From positions 1-16,122 of the forward strand of contig CAYOYK010000054.1 in NCBI GenBank assembly GCA_964408185.1: a stretch of 16,122 nucleotides of DNA. The letters are read 5' to 3'. The number at the start of each line of letters is the position of its first letter. The first letter of the stretch is position 1. A program made the translations under genes and the position numbers. This document shows, piece after piece, positions 6,368 to 12,748 of this stretch. Source of the DNA: CAYOYK01 sp964408185. GTDB taxonomy: Bacteria; Bacillota; Clostridia; Christensenellales; Aristaeellaceae. The notes beneath the pieces are model-generated. The model was not told where the DNA came from. It ran no database searches and saw only the letters and a program-made list of their open reading frames with translations.

Positions 6368-8947
6368 TCAGGCGTATTTTGCGTGCAGCGTGTAGCGTCC
6401 GGCCGCGAGCGTGATCGGCCCCGCGCCGCGCGCAGGCTTGCCGTTCACGGTCAGGGCTTCCGCACGGCGTTCGGGTACAAAGACGGCCGTGCAGCCGAAC
6501 GGGACGGTGACCTCGTAGCGGATTGTGCCGTCCGCCTCCGCCGTCCAGCCGCTCCTGTACAGCCCGGACGCGGACTCGTACTCCGCGCGCGCCCAGCCGA
6601 CGCGAGGGTCGCTGTGCGGGGCGATCCGCGCCGTTACAAAGCCCGGCGAGGTCGGCGAAAGCCCGCACATCGACCGCACCATCCACTCCACCACCGAGCC
6701 GTAGGCGTAGTGATTCATGCTGTTCATACCCGTATCGCTCACATGGCCGTCCGGGAGCACGCTGTTCCAGCGCTCCCACACGGTGGTCGCGCCCATGTTG
6801 ACCTCGTAGAGCCAGCTTGGGTAATCCTCATTGAGCAGGAGGGTGTAGGCGCAGTCGCTCAGGCCGATGTCCGTGAGCGTGTTCATCAGGAAATAGGTGC
6901 CCACAAAGCCGGTATCGAGGTGCATGCCGCGTGCCTCCAGCTTGGCGCGCAGGTCGCGCGCGAGGCGATCGCGCGCCGCATCCGGCGCGATGCGCAGGGC
7001 CAGCGCCAGCAGCAGGGCCGTCTGCGTCGGCTCCGCGATGCGCCCCGTCGGCGTAAAATACTCCCGCCGCATGGACTCGCGCACTTGCCCGGACAGCCAC
7101 GCGTAGTGCCGGGCCGCGTCCGCATCGCCCAGCGCCTTGGCCGCGCGCGCGGTCAGCTCCGCCGAGTACAGGTAGTACGCGGACGCGACGTAGTACGGGT
7201 CCGTCCCGCCAAAGGCCGAGCCCTGCACGGGGTTATCCAGCGCGAGCCAATCCGCAAAATGGAAGCCGCTGTTCCACAGCCGCATGCCGCCGCTGTGCGT
7301 AGCGTCCCGCCGCTCGATCCAGTCCACCCACGCCTTCATCATGGGGTACTGCTCGCGCAGGAGCGTGAGGTCGCCGTAATGCTGGTAGAGCGTCCACGGG
7401 ATCACCGTGGCGGCGTCCGCCCACGCGCAGGAGCCGAACGAGCTGGGTTTCTCGCCCCGATTGCGCTGGAGCCGATCGAGCACATCCGGCACGACAAACG
7501 GGATGGCGCCGTCCAGCGCGTTTTGCTCCAGCGCCATATCGCGCAGGTACTTTTCGTAAAAGGCGGCCGTGTCCATAAAAAAGCTCGCCGTCGGCGCAAA
7601 CACCTGCGCGTCGCCCGTCCAGCCCATGCGCTCGTCGCGCTGCGGGCAATCCGTCGGCACATCCACAAAGTTGCCGCGCTGCCCCCACAGCGCGTTCTGA
7701 ATGAGGCGGTTCACCTTGTCGTCGCCGGTTTCCAAGCGCCCGGTGCGCGGGAGATCGCTGTGAACCACGCAGGCCGTAAAGTCCTCCGGGCGCGCCTCGG
7801 CCAGCCCGGTCACGCGCACGTACCGAAAGCCAAAAAACGTGAAGCGCGGCACGGCGGTCGCGGGCCTCCCGGCGGATACGAACGCGTACTTCTGCTGGGC
7901 CGTGCGCAGGTTCTCGTTGTAAAAGCAGCCGTCCTGCAGCAGCTCGCCGTACTCCAGCGCGACCTCCGCGCCCTCCGGCAGGTCAAGCTCGGCCTCCACC
8001 CAGCCCGTCATGTTCTGGCCAAAATCCAGCACCTGCTCGCCCGCGGGCGTGTGCAGCAGCTCCGCGGGCTTGCGGCGCTCGGTCACGCGCACGGGCGGGC
8101 TGAGACGATCGCACACCGGGCCGGAGGGCGCGTCCGCGAGCACGGCGGCGACGGTCTCGCCGTCGGCCTCCAGCCGCGCGTCGTAGCGCTCCCCATCGTA
8201 GATGCCGCTGCTGAGCACGGGCGAGCGGCGGCACCGGAAGCCCTCGTCGCTGGCCAGCAGCAGCCTGCCGTCCGCATCGCGCAGCTCCAGCAGAAGCTGC
8301 ATCCGGTCGCCATAGAGGCAATCCGCTTTTTCGCCAAAGCCAAAGCGGCCCTTATACCAGCCGTTGCCCAGCCAGACCTCCACGCGGTTCTCGCCGAGCC
8401 GAAGCAGGTCGGTCACATCCCACGTCTGGGCCTGCACCCACAGGCTGTAATCGTTGTAAAAGGGCGTAAGCGCCTCGTCGCAGACGCGTCGGCCGTTGAG
8501 ACGGCACTCGTACAGCCCCAGCCCGGTCATGTACAGCCGCGCCCCCGACGGGGCCTGCCCCAGCGTAAAATCGCGCGTCAGGATGGGGTGGCCGTCAAAC
8601 GGGGCCGCGACCCACTTGCCGCGCCACGGCTCGTCCAGCTTGCCGGTCTCAAACCAGCTTTGCGCCGCGCCCCGGTCGCCGTCGTTGGCGCACACCGTCA
8701 CGCGCCAGTAGTAGCGCGTGCGGGGCTCCAGCGCGATGGGCAGCGGGCAGCAGCGCGAATCCAGCGTCCTTGATTCGCCCGTATCGTACACGACCCGCGC
8801 GAAGGCCTCGTCCCGCGATACCTCCACGCGCGCCCACGCCTGCGCCGCTCCGGTGGAGCGCGCCACGATCCAGCTCGCGCGCGGCTCCGGCAGCCGATAC
8901 CCCAGCGGCGTTTCCTTATGATTGATCTGCAAGCGTTTGAGCTCCAT
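6368..8947 (-). CDS. Alpha-L-rhamnosidase, GH78 family
   Basis: An 859-residue glycoside hydrolase that removes terminal alpha-L-rhamnose from plant glycosides or polysaccharides. The N-terminus (INHKETPLGYRLPEPRASW) is the usual beginning of the GH78 N-terminal beta domain. A Bac_rhamnosid-type jelly roll follows, then the (alpha/alpha)6 catalytic barrel with the hallmark DCPQRDERMGW (433-443) and a C-terminal beta domain. E439 in RDER is the expected general acid. E725 in WERW is the expected general base; the interval is close to that in characterised members. There is no signal peptide, so it acts in the cytoplasm on imported substrates. The start at 8947 has GGAGG 8 nt upstream; the longer frame lacks such a site and would cross the promoter. 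No transporter or sugar regulator is nearby. Confidence 0.95.
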   Translation of the reverse strand: MELKRLQINHKETPLGYRLPEPRASWIVARSTGAAQAWARVEVSRDEAFARVVYDTGESRTLDSRCCPLPIALEPRTRYYWRVTVCANDGDRGAAQSWFETGKLDEPWRGKWVAAPFDGHPILTRDFTLGQAPSGARLYMTGLGLYECRLNGRRVCDEALTPFYNDYSLWVQAQTWDVTDLLRLGENRVEVWLGNGWYKGRFGFGEKADCLYGDRMQLLLELRDADGRLLLASDEGFRCRRSPVLSSGIYDGERYDARLEADGETVAAVLADAPSGPVCDRLSPPVRVTERRKPAELLHTPAGEQVLDFGQNMTGWVEAELDLPEGAEVALEYGELLQDGCFYNENLRTAQQKYAFVSAGRPATAVPRFTFFGFRYVRVTGLAEARPEDFTACVVHSDLPRTGRLETGDDKVNRLIQNALWGQRGNFVDVPTDCPQRDERMGWTGDAQVFAPTASFFMDTAAFYEKYLRDMALEQNALDGAIPFVVPDVLDRLQRNRGEKPSSFGSCAWADAATVIPWTLYQHYGDLTLLREQYPMMKAWVDWIERRDATHSGGMRLWNSGFHFADWLALDNPVQGSAFGGTDPYYVASAYYLYSAELTARAAKALGDADAARHYAWLSGQVRESMRREYFTPTGRIAEPTQTALLLALALRIAPDAARDRLARDLRAKLEARGMHLDTGFVGTYFLMNTLTDIGLSDCAYTLLLNEDYPSWLYEVNMGATTVWERWNSVLPDGHVSDTGMNSMNHYAYGSVVEWMVRSMCGLSPTSPGFVTARIAPHSDPRVGWARAEYESASGLYRSGWTAEADGTIRYEVTVPFGCTAVFVPERRAEALTVNGKPARGAGPITLAAGRYTLHAKYA

Positions 8948-8964
8948 GCGCTCATCCTCCCCCA

Positions 8965-9070
8965 AGACGGAATCGGCCGCCGCTGTCCCTGCGCCGGGCG
9001 CGCCCGGCTTCGCGGCAAGGGCCGCGCGGCGTTCTTGGCTGGCCCGTCCCTGCGAGGCCCCGTTCCGTCT
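8965..9070 (-). promoter_or_regulatory. Structured 5' leader of the rhamnosidase gene
   Basis: The transcript starting near 9089 has a leader of about 140 nt. Segments 9063-9070 and 8965-8972 form a perfect 8-bp helix (AGACGGAA/TTCCGTCT) enclosing 90 nt. Inside are a perfect 16-bp palindrome (8993-9008, GCCGGGCG/CGCCCGGC) and two direct copies of CGCAGGGAC, 63 nt apart. The helix ends 4 nt before the GGGGGAGG ribosome binding site. The layout resembles a cis-regulatory RNA, but I do not recognise any known riboswitch class. Confidence 0.45.
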
Positions 9071-9095
9071 GCGTCGATTGTGTGCTTCTGCCTGC

Positions 9096-9104
9096 ATTAT
9101 AGCA
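9096..9104 (-). promoter_or_regulatory. Extended -10 promoter of the rhamnosidase gene
   Basis: TGC-TATAAT on the minus strand (-10 at 9096-9101, TG at 9103-9104). The -35 region is poor. It is divergent from and only about 30 bp away from the promoter of the next plus-strand gene. Confidence 0.65.
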
Positions 9105-9131
9105 TGAACGCGCGGCGAAGAACAGATTTTC

Positions 9132-9160
9132 TTGCCCGATGCGCTCCAATATGCTATCAT
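9132..9160 (+). promoter_or_regulatory. Promoter of the small divergent gene
   Basis: TTGCCC (9132-9137), 17 bp and TATCAT (9155-9160), with TG one base before the -10. The start codon is 31 bp further on. Confidence 0.7.
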
Positions 9161-9191
9161 AAGGCCAATAAATCGGCCGGGAGGCGCGAAT

Positions 9192-9581
9192 ATGGTCATC
9201 ACGGGCATTCGCGGGATATTTCCCTGCGCGCACGGCGAGCAGATTGAGGCCATCGGCACTTTTTGGGGCGCGATGCGCGCGCTGTACCCGGCTGCGCGTC
9301 TGTTGGGCGTGGGCTACGGCTGGGAGAACGACGCCCTGCGCTACCTTATCGGCGTGGAGGGCGAGGCGCTGGAGGTTGCCGCGTTTGCGCTGAGGGAGAG
9401 CTGCCCCGCCGCCGTCAAGGCGACGCTCACCCTGCCGGAGGACGGCTGGCGCGAGTATCGCTGCGCCACGGCGGACATTGGCGCGACGTATGATCTGATT
9501 TACCAAGACGGCCCGCTGGATTATGAGATCGAGGAGCCTCTGCCGGGGGATGAATGGGTGCTGAGGGTGCATCGCGCGTAG
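9192..9581 (+). CDS. Small soluble protein, possibly GyrI-like effector-binding domain
   Basis: A 129-residue acidic protein without membrane segments or cysteine clusters. I do not firmly recognise it. The layout hints at a GyrI/SOUL-type ligand-binding half-domain: IRGIFPCAHGEQI, then FWGAMRAL, GYGWENDALRYLIGVE, and a C-terminal LDYEIEEP segment. Such domains bind small molecules, and many are fused to AraC or MerR regulators, but no DNA-binding part is present here. GGGAGG lies 7 nt before the ATG and a good promoter precedes it, so the gene itself is credible. It is divergent from the rhamnosidase gene with adjacent promoters, which could mean shared control. Its stop codon runs straight into GC-hairpin block 3. 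Confidence 0.6.
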   Translation: MVITGIRGIFPCAHGEQIEAIGTFWGAMRALYPAARLLGVGYGWENDALRYLIGVEGEALEVAAFALRESCPAAVKATLTLPEDGWREYRCATADIGATYDLIYQDGPLDYEIEEPLPGDEWVLRVHRA

Positions 9582-9762
9582 CGCGGCGCGGGGGGGCGCG
9601 CCTGCGGGCGCGGGCTTTGCGCCTGCGCGGCGCGGGGTTTGCGCCTGCGGCGCGGCTTCGCGCCAGTGGCGCGGCTTTGCGCCTACGGCGCGGCTTTGCG
9701 CCTACGGGCGCAGGAGGGCGGCCTACGGGCCGCGTGCCCCGACCTGCGGGCCGGGGTTCGTC
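9582..9762 (+). repeat. GC-hairpin block 3
   Basis: This begins at the stop codon of the preceding gene. It consists of mini-hairpins of the type GCGCC-TGCG-GGCGC and repeated TTTGCGCCTRCGG phrases. It ends with a hairpin at 9737-9756 (CCCCGACC/GGCCGGGG, TGCG loop, one mismatch) followed by TTCGTC. The same ending, hairpin plus TTCGTC, closes block 4 at the window's right edge. Confidence 0.7.
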
Positions 9763-9790
9763 ACTTTTCTTTTCAGCTGAAAAGAAAAGT
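9763..9790. repeat. Perfect 28-bp AT-rich palindrome
   Basis: The arms are ACTTTTCTTTTCAG and its exact complement, with no spacer, starting directly after block 3's TTCGTC. It stands out as AT-rich in GC-rich surroundings. It could be a cruciform, a protein site or a bidirectional hairpin; there is no adjacent poly-U to mark a typical terminator. Confidence 0.85.
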
Positions 9791-10041
9791 AACCAAAAGA
9801 AACAGCGTGATTGAGGCCGATCGATGGGCCAGCACGCCCATCTTGTGCTACAAGCGATCGCCCAGAAAACTTGCGTGATAGCGTTAGCACGCCTGCGGTG
9901 CCCATCTTGGCCGAACTGCTGCCCCGCGCCTGTTGGCTTGCTCCCGTGCAAGGGACGGCATGCAGGCATGGTGGCCCTGCGGGGCCCTCGATTGGTTTGC
10001 CGCGCCTGCGGGCGCGGGGGAACGGGGGAAAACGAAAACAA
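9791..10041 (+). other. Gene-free structured segment with a three-way-junction fold
   Basis: No start/ribosome-site combination or codon pattern supports a gene here. Bases 9818-9860 can fold into a compact three-way junction. The outer helix is CGATC/GATCG (9818-9822 with 9856-9860). One hairpin is GATGGGC/GCCCATC (9823-9829 with 9836-9842), and a second is TTG/CAA around a TGCTA loop (9843-9853). GCCCATCTTG occurs twice (9836 and 9900). Further stems are GCGTG/CACGC (9873-9892) and GC mini-hairpins at about 9971-10018 like those of the GC blocks. No internal promoter is visible. Confidence 0.45.
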
Positions 10042-10080
10042 CCCCGCGTGCCTTGGGTGCAATGCCCAAAACACGCGGGG
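10042..10080 (+). other. Long two-part hairpin opening the tandem array
   Basis: The outer 9-bp stem is CCCCGCGTG/CACGCGGGG (10042-10050 with 10072-10080). An inner 5-bp stem TTGGG/CCCAA (10053-10057 with 10065-10069) has a 7-nt loop. The right arm overlaps the first unit of the array. Confidence 0.65.
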
Positions 10081-10313
10081 AAGTAAAACGATATGGCGTT
10101 TCCTAATAGAACATGCCGTAGACACGCAGGAGAGCAAAGCCAATACTGCGTTCCTTATGAGAACATGCCCTAAACAAGCGTGGGAGCAAAGCCAATACCG
10201 CGTTCCTTAAGTACATGCCCTAAACATGCAGGGTAGCAAAGCCAATACCGTGTTACCCAAGGAAACTAAGCCCTAGACAAGCGGGAGAGCAAAGCCAATA
10301 CCGCGTTTCCTAG
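10071..10313 (+). repeat. Five-unit tandem array, unit about 52 nt
   Basis: Units start at 10071, 10122, 10174, 10224 and 10277, with lengths 51, 52, 50 and 53 and a final partial one of 37. Units 2-5 share the invariant core AGCAAAGCCAATAC followed by YGYGTT. Each full unit starts ACAnGC and ends near TAA or TAG. Short arms around the core vary together: AGGA/TCCT in unit 2, GGGTA/TACCC in unit 4, GGAA/TTCC in unit 1. The GC arms are GCAG/CTGC in unit 2 and GCGG/CCGC in unit 5. This argues for folded RNA. The last unit leads without a gap into the element at 10311-10508. Confidence 0.8.
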
Positions 10314-10508
10314 GGGGACGCAAGACGGCGAAGCCGTCGGTGGGCACCGGAGGGAAGCGACAGGCCTGTGGCCTGTTGCCGCGTAGCGGCAAAGCGACCC
10401 GCAGGTGGGAGGTTTGGCAAGCGGAGCGCCTGACAAGGCGTTCCGCGCCGACCAAACCGAGTGGGCCGGGGACGAAGTCCCCTCTTACGCGGGTGCTTTA
10501 GCACCCGC
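10311..10508 (+). ncRNA. Candidate structured RNA element: chain of hairpins
   Basis: Seven hairpins follow each other in 190 nt: ACGGC-GAA-GCCGT (10325-10337); CGGT/ACCG (10338-10349); ACAGGCC-TGT-GGCCTGT (10360-10376); TGCCGC/GCGGCA (10377-10391); a long one at 10411-10458; GGGGAC-GAA-GTCCCC (10468-10482); and GCGGGTGC-TTTA-GCACCCGC (10489-10508). The long hairpin has a 7-bp outer helix GGTTTGG/CCAAACC and a 10-bp inner helix with a TGACAA loop. One G·U pair in it is possible only in plus-strand RNA. The first part recurs at 1-60 with a compensatory change. I do not recognise the family, and its transcription is inferred. Confidence 0.5.
10489..10508 (-). terminator. Possible recA operon terminator hairpin
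   Basis: A perfect 8-bp GC-rich stem with a TAAA loop on the minus strand starts 2 bp after the recA stop codon. No U-run follows, so it may only protect the 3' end or belong to the plus-strand element. Confidence 0.4.
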
Positions 10509-10510
10509 CG

Positions 10511-11665
10511 TTATTCGTCCAGCAGCGCGAGGTCGGGGTCGTCCTCGGCCAGCGCCTTGCGGTCGGCCTCGTCCTCGGCGGCCTCCTCGGCGGAGGGGGT
10601 GTGGGGCTTGGTGCCCTCGGCCATAAACTGCTCGCGGATCTTCTGGCTGATCTCCTCGGCAACCTCCGGGTGCTCCTTGAGGTAGATGCGGGTGTTATCG
10701 CGGCCCTGCCCGATGCGCTGGTCGCCATAGCTGAACCACGCGCCGCTCTTGTGGATGATATCGCGGTCGACGGCCATATCCACCAGCGTGCCCTCCTTGC
10801 TGATGCCCTCGCCGTAGATGATATCAAACTCGGCCACGCGGAACGGCGGGGCCACCTTGTTTTTGACCACCTTCACCTTGGTGCGGTTGCCCACGACCTC
10901 GGTGCCGTTTTTCAGCTGCTCGCCGCGGCGCACATCCAAGCGCACGCTGGCGTAGAATTTGAGCGCGCGGCCGCCGGGGGTGGTTTCCGGGTTGCCGTAC
11001 ATTACGCCGACCTTCTCGCGGAGCTGGTTGATGAAAATCGCCACCGCGTTCGTCTTGCTGATCACGCCGGTCAGCTTGCGCAGGGCTTGGCTCATCAGGC
11101 GGGCCTGCAAGCCCACGAAGCTATCGCCCATCTCGCCCTCGATCTCGGCCTTGGGCACGAGCGCGGCGACCGAGTCGATCACCACGATGTCTACCGCGCC
11201 GCTGCGCACGAGGGCCTCGGCGATCTCCAGCGCCTGCTCGCCGGTATCGGGCTGGCTGATGTACAGGTTGTCGATATCCACGCCCAGCTTCTTGGCGTAG
11301 CTGGGATCAAGCGCGTGCTCCGCGTCGATAAACGCGGCCACGCCGCCCAGCTTCTGCGCCTCGGCGACGACGTGCAGGGCCACGGTGGTCTTGCCGCTGC
11401 TCTCCGGGCCGAACACCTCCACCACGCGGCCGCGCGGCAGCCCGCCCACGCCCAGCGCGAGATCCAGCTCCAGGTTGCCGGTGGGGATGACCTTGATGTC
11501 CCTGTCCACCGCGTCGGAGAACTTCATGACAGCGCCCTTGCCGTAGGTCTTGTTGAGGGCGGTCAGGGCGGACTCCAGCGCCTTCATTTTGTCCTCGCGG
11601 ACGGCGTTGGCTTTTTCCTGAAGACCCGCGTTGCTCTTTTTGGTGCCGGTATCTTTCTTTGCCAT
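10511..11665 (-). CDS. recA: RecA recombinase
   Basis: A 384-residue ATP-dependent strand-exchange protein that coats single-stranded DNA, drives homologous recombination and triggers LexA cleavage. The Walker A motif GPESSGKT is at residues 86-93. FIDAEHALDP, QPDTGEQALEI, the Walker B region VVIDSVAALVPKAEIEGEMGD and the DNA-binding loop 2 NPETTPGGRALKFYASVR all follow in the expected order. Compared with E. coli RecA it has about 20 extra N-terminal residues rich in Lys and Asn, and an acidic, DE-rich C-terminal tail, as is common. The ATG at 11665 has GAGAGG 10 nt upstream. It is the last gene of the rimO–pgsA–pncC–recA operon, 23 nt after pncC. I saw no SOS box upstream. Confidence 0.98.
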   Translation of the reverse strand: MAKKDTGTKKSNAGLQEKANAVREDKMKALESALTALNKTYGKGAVMKFSDAVDRDIKVIPTGNLELDLALGVGGLPRGRVVEVFGPESSGKTTVALHVVAEAQKLGGVAAFIDAEHALDPSYAKKLGVDIDNLYISQPDTGEQALEIAEALVRSGAVDIVVIDSVAALVPKAEIEGEMGDSFVGLQARLMSQALRKLTGVISKTNAVAIFINQLREKVGVMYGNPETTPGGRALKFYASVRLDVRRGEQLKNGTEVVGNRTKVKVVKNKVAPPFRVAEFDIIYGEGISKEGTLVDMAVDRDIIHKSGAWFSYGDQRIGQGRDNTRIYLKEHPEVAEEISQKIREQFMAEGTKPHTPSAEEAAEDEADRKALAEDDPDLALLDE

Positions 11666-11688
11666 GGGACGGCGCCTCTCTTTCTGTA

Positions 11689-12180
11689 CTACCGATTGAT
11701 TTGCTCCAATAGCTCCAGCAGCAGGGCCAGCGCGTCGCGCACGGCGCTCTCGCGCACGGCCTGACGGTCGCCCTCCGCGTGATGCTCGCGCGAGACGCAG
11801 GTCTTGCCGCACGCCCCGCCGATAAAGTACGTGCCCACGGGACATTCCGGCGTGCCGCCCGTCGGCCCCGCGATCCCGGTGGCGGATACGGTCGCCTGCG
11901 CGTGCAGCCTGCGGCTTGCACCGCGCGCCATCGCCTGCGCGCACGGATGGCTGACCGGGCCGGGGCCGTCCAGCACGCTTTTGCGCACGTGCAGCACGCG
12001 GTGCTTGACGGCGTTGGAATAGCTGACGACGCCGCCCTCCAGCACCTCGCTGGCCCCGGACACGCCCACCAGTGTCGCGGCGATCAGTCCGCCCGTGAGG
12101 CTCTCGGCCGTGCCCAGCGTGACGCGCTTTTGCCGCGCCAGCGCGATCACCTGCTGCGCAAGCTGCTCATTGCTCGGCAT
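11689..12180 (-). CDS. pncC: Nicotinamide-nucleotide amidase (CinA C-terminal domain)
   Basis: A 163-residue stand-alone CinA C-terminal domain. It deamidates nicotinamide mononucleotide to nicotinate mononucleotide, recycling a product of NAD-dependent DNA ligase. The family motifs are TAESLTGG near the N-terminus, then GGVVSYSNAVKHRVL and ATGIAGPTGGTP. The N-terminal molybdopterin-like domain of full-length CinA is missing, so this is the PncC form rather than the longer protein found in B. subtilis. AAGGAGG is 6 nt before the ATG. Its first 14 bases overlap the end of pgsA, which suggests translational coupling, and recA follows closely. Confidence 0.94.
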   Translation of the reverse strand: MPSNEQLAQQVIALARQKRVTLGTAESLTGGLIAATLVGVSGASEVLEGGVVSYSNAVKHRVLHVRKSVLDGPGPVSHPCAQAMARGASRRLHAQATVSATGIAGPTGGTPECPVGTYFIGGACGKTCVSREHHAEGDRQAVRESAVRDALALLLELLEQINR

Positions 12181-12748
12181 GGTCGGCCTCCTTGGGGGAT
12201 GTGTCCGCGCGCTTTTGCGGCTCCGTCAGCACGGCGCGGTTGCGCACAAAGTAGTCCACGCCCGACCAAACGGTCAGCGCGACGGACAGCCACATCAGGA
12301 TCACGTCCATCGGGAACGCGCCAAAGGGCCAGTTGCGCAGCAGAAAGACGATCAGCGTCGCCATTTGCGTGCTGGTTTTGATCTTGCCCAGAGGGCCCGC
12401 CGCGATCACGCGCCCCTGCTCCACCGCCACCAGCCGCAGGCCGTCCACGGCCAGCTCCCGGAACAAAATGACAATGCACGCCCAAGCCGGAAAGCGCCCC
12501 AGCCCGCACAGCGCGATCATGGTGGAGAGCACCAGCAGCTTGTCGGCCACCGGATCGAGAAACTTGCCAAAGTTGGTCACGATCTGCTGCTTGCGCGCGA
12601 TGTGCCCATCCAAAAAGTCCGTGAAGGAAGCCGCCATAAACACCGCCAGCGCGATCAAATCGCACGCGGGGGTTTGCAGGTACAGCAGCAGCACAATCAC
12701 CGGGATCAGCAGCACGCGCAGAATGCTAAGTCGGTTGGGCCAGTTCAT
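12167..12748 (-). CDS. pgsA: CDP-diacylglycerol–glycerol-3-phosphate 3-phosphatidyltransferase
   Basis: A 193-residue membrane enzyme that makes phosphatidylglycerol phosphate, the first committed step towards phosphatidylglycerol and cardiolipin. The CDP-alcohol phosphatidyltransferase signature D-x2-DG-x2-AR-x8-G-x3-D-x3-D is intact: D44, D47, G48, A51, R52, G61, D65, D69. Several hydrophobic helices flank it, and the protein begins MNWPNRLSILR, as typical PgsA proteins do. The ATG at 12748 shares ATGA with the stop of rimO, and a G-rich ribosome site (GGGGGG) lies about 9 nt upstream. The C-terminus overlaps pncC. This order matches the B. subtilis recA region, which supports the assignment. 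Confidence 0.95.
   Translation of the reverse strand: MNWPNRLSILRVLLIPVIVLLLYLQTPACDLIALAVFMAASFTDFLDGHIARKQQIVTNFGKFLDPVADKLLVLSTMIALCGLGRFPAWACIVILFRELAVDGLRLVAVEQGRVIAAGPLGKIKTSTQMATLIVFLLRNWPFGAFPMDVILMWLSVALTVWSGVDYFVRNRAVLTEPQKRADTSPKEADHAEQ

Noticed and set aside
6296..8773. An 825-codon open frame antisense to the rhamnosidase gene
   Set aside because: The minus-strand frame has full GH78 motifs and a ribosome site. The plus-strand frame is an Arg/His/Ala-rich shadow, as expected opposite a high-GC gene.
9763..9790. Intrinsic terminator at the 28-bp palindrome
   Set aside because: The stem is AT-rich and is followed by AACCAAAAG, not a U-run. A structural or protein-binding role is at least as likely.
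9554..10210. Several open frames of 60-240 codons in the 9582-10510 gap
   Set aside because: They are Arg/Ala/Pro-rich and cross repeats and palindromes. None has a ribosome site at proper spacing or a known motif.
10071..10313. CRISPR array
   Set aside because: The segments between the conserved cores are themselves conserved and nearly equal, not unique spacers. No cas gene is present.
9582..10510. Insertion sequence or integron remnant
   Set aside because: I found no transposase or integrase fragment, no terminal inverted repeats bounding the region and no target duplication.
10601..11764. A long plus-strand frame opposite recA
   Set aside because: It is a composition shadow of recA, with no ribosome binding site and no recognisable domain.
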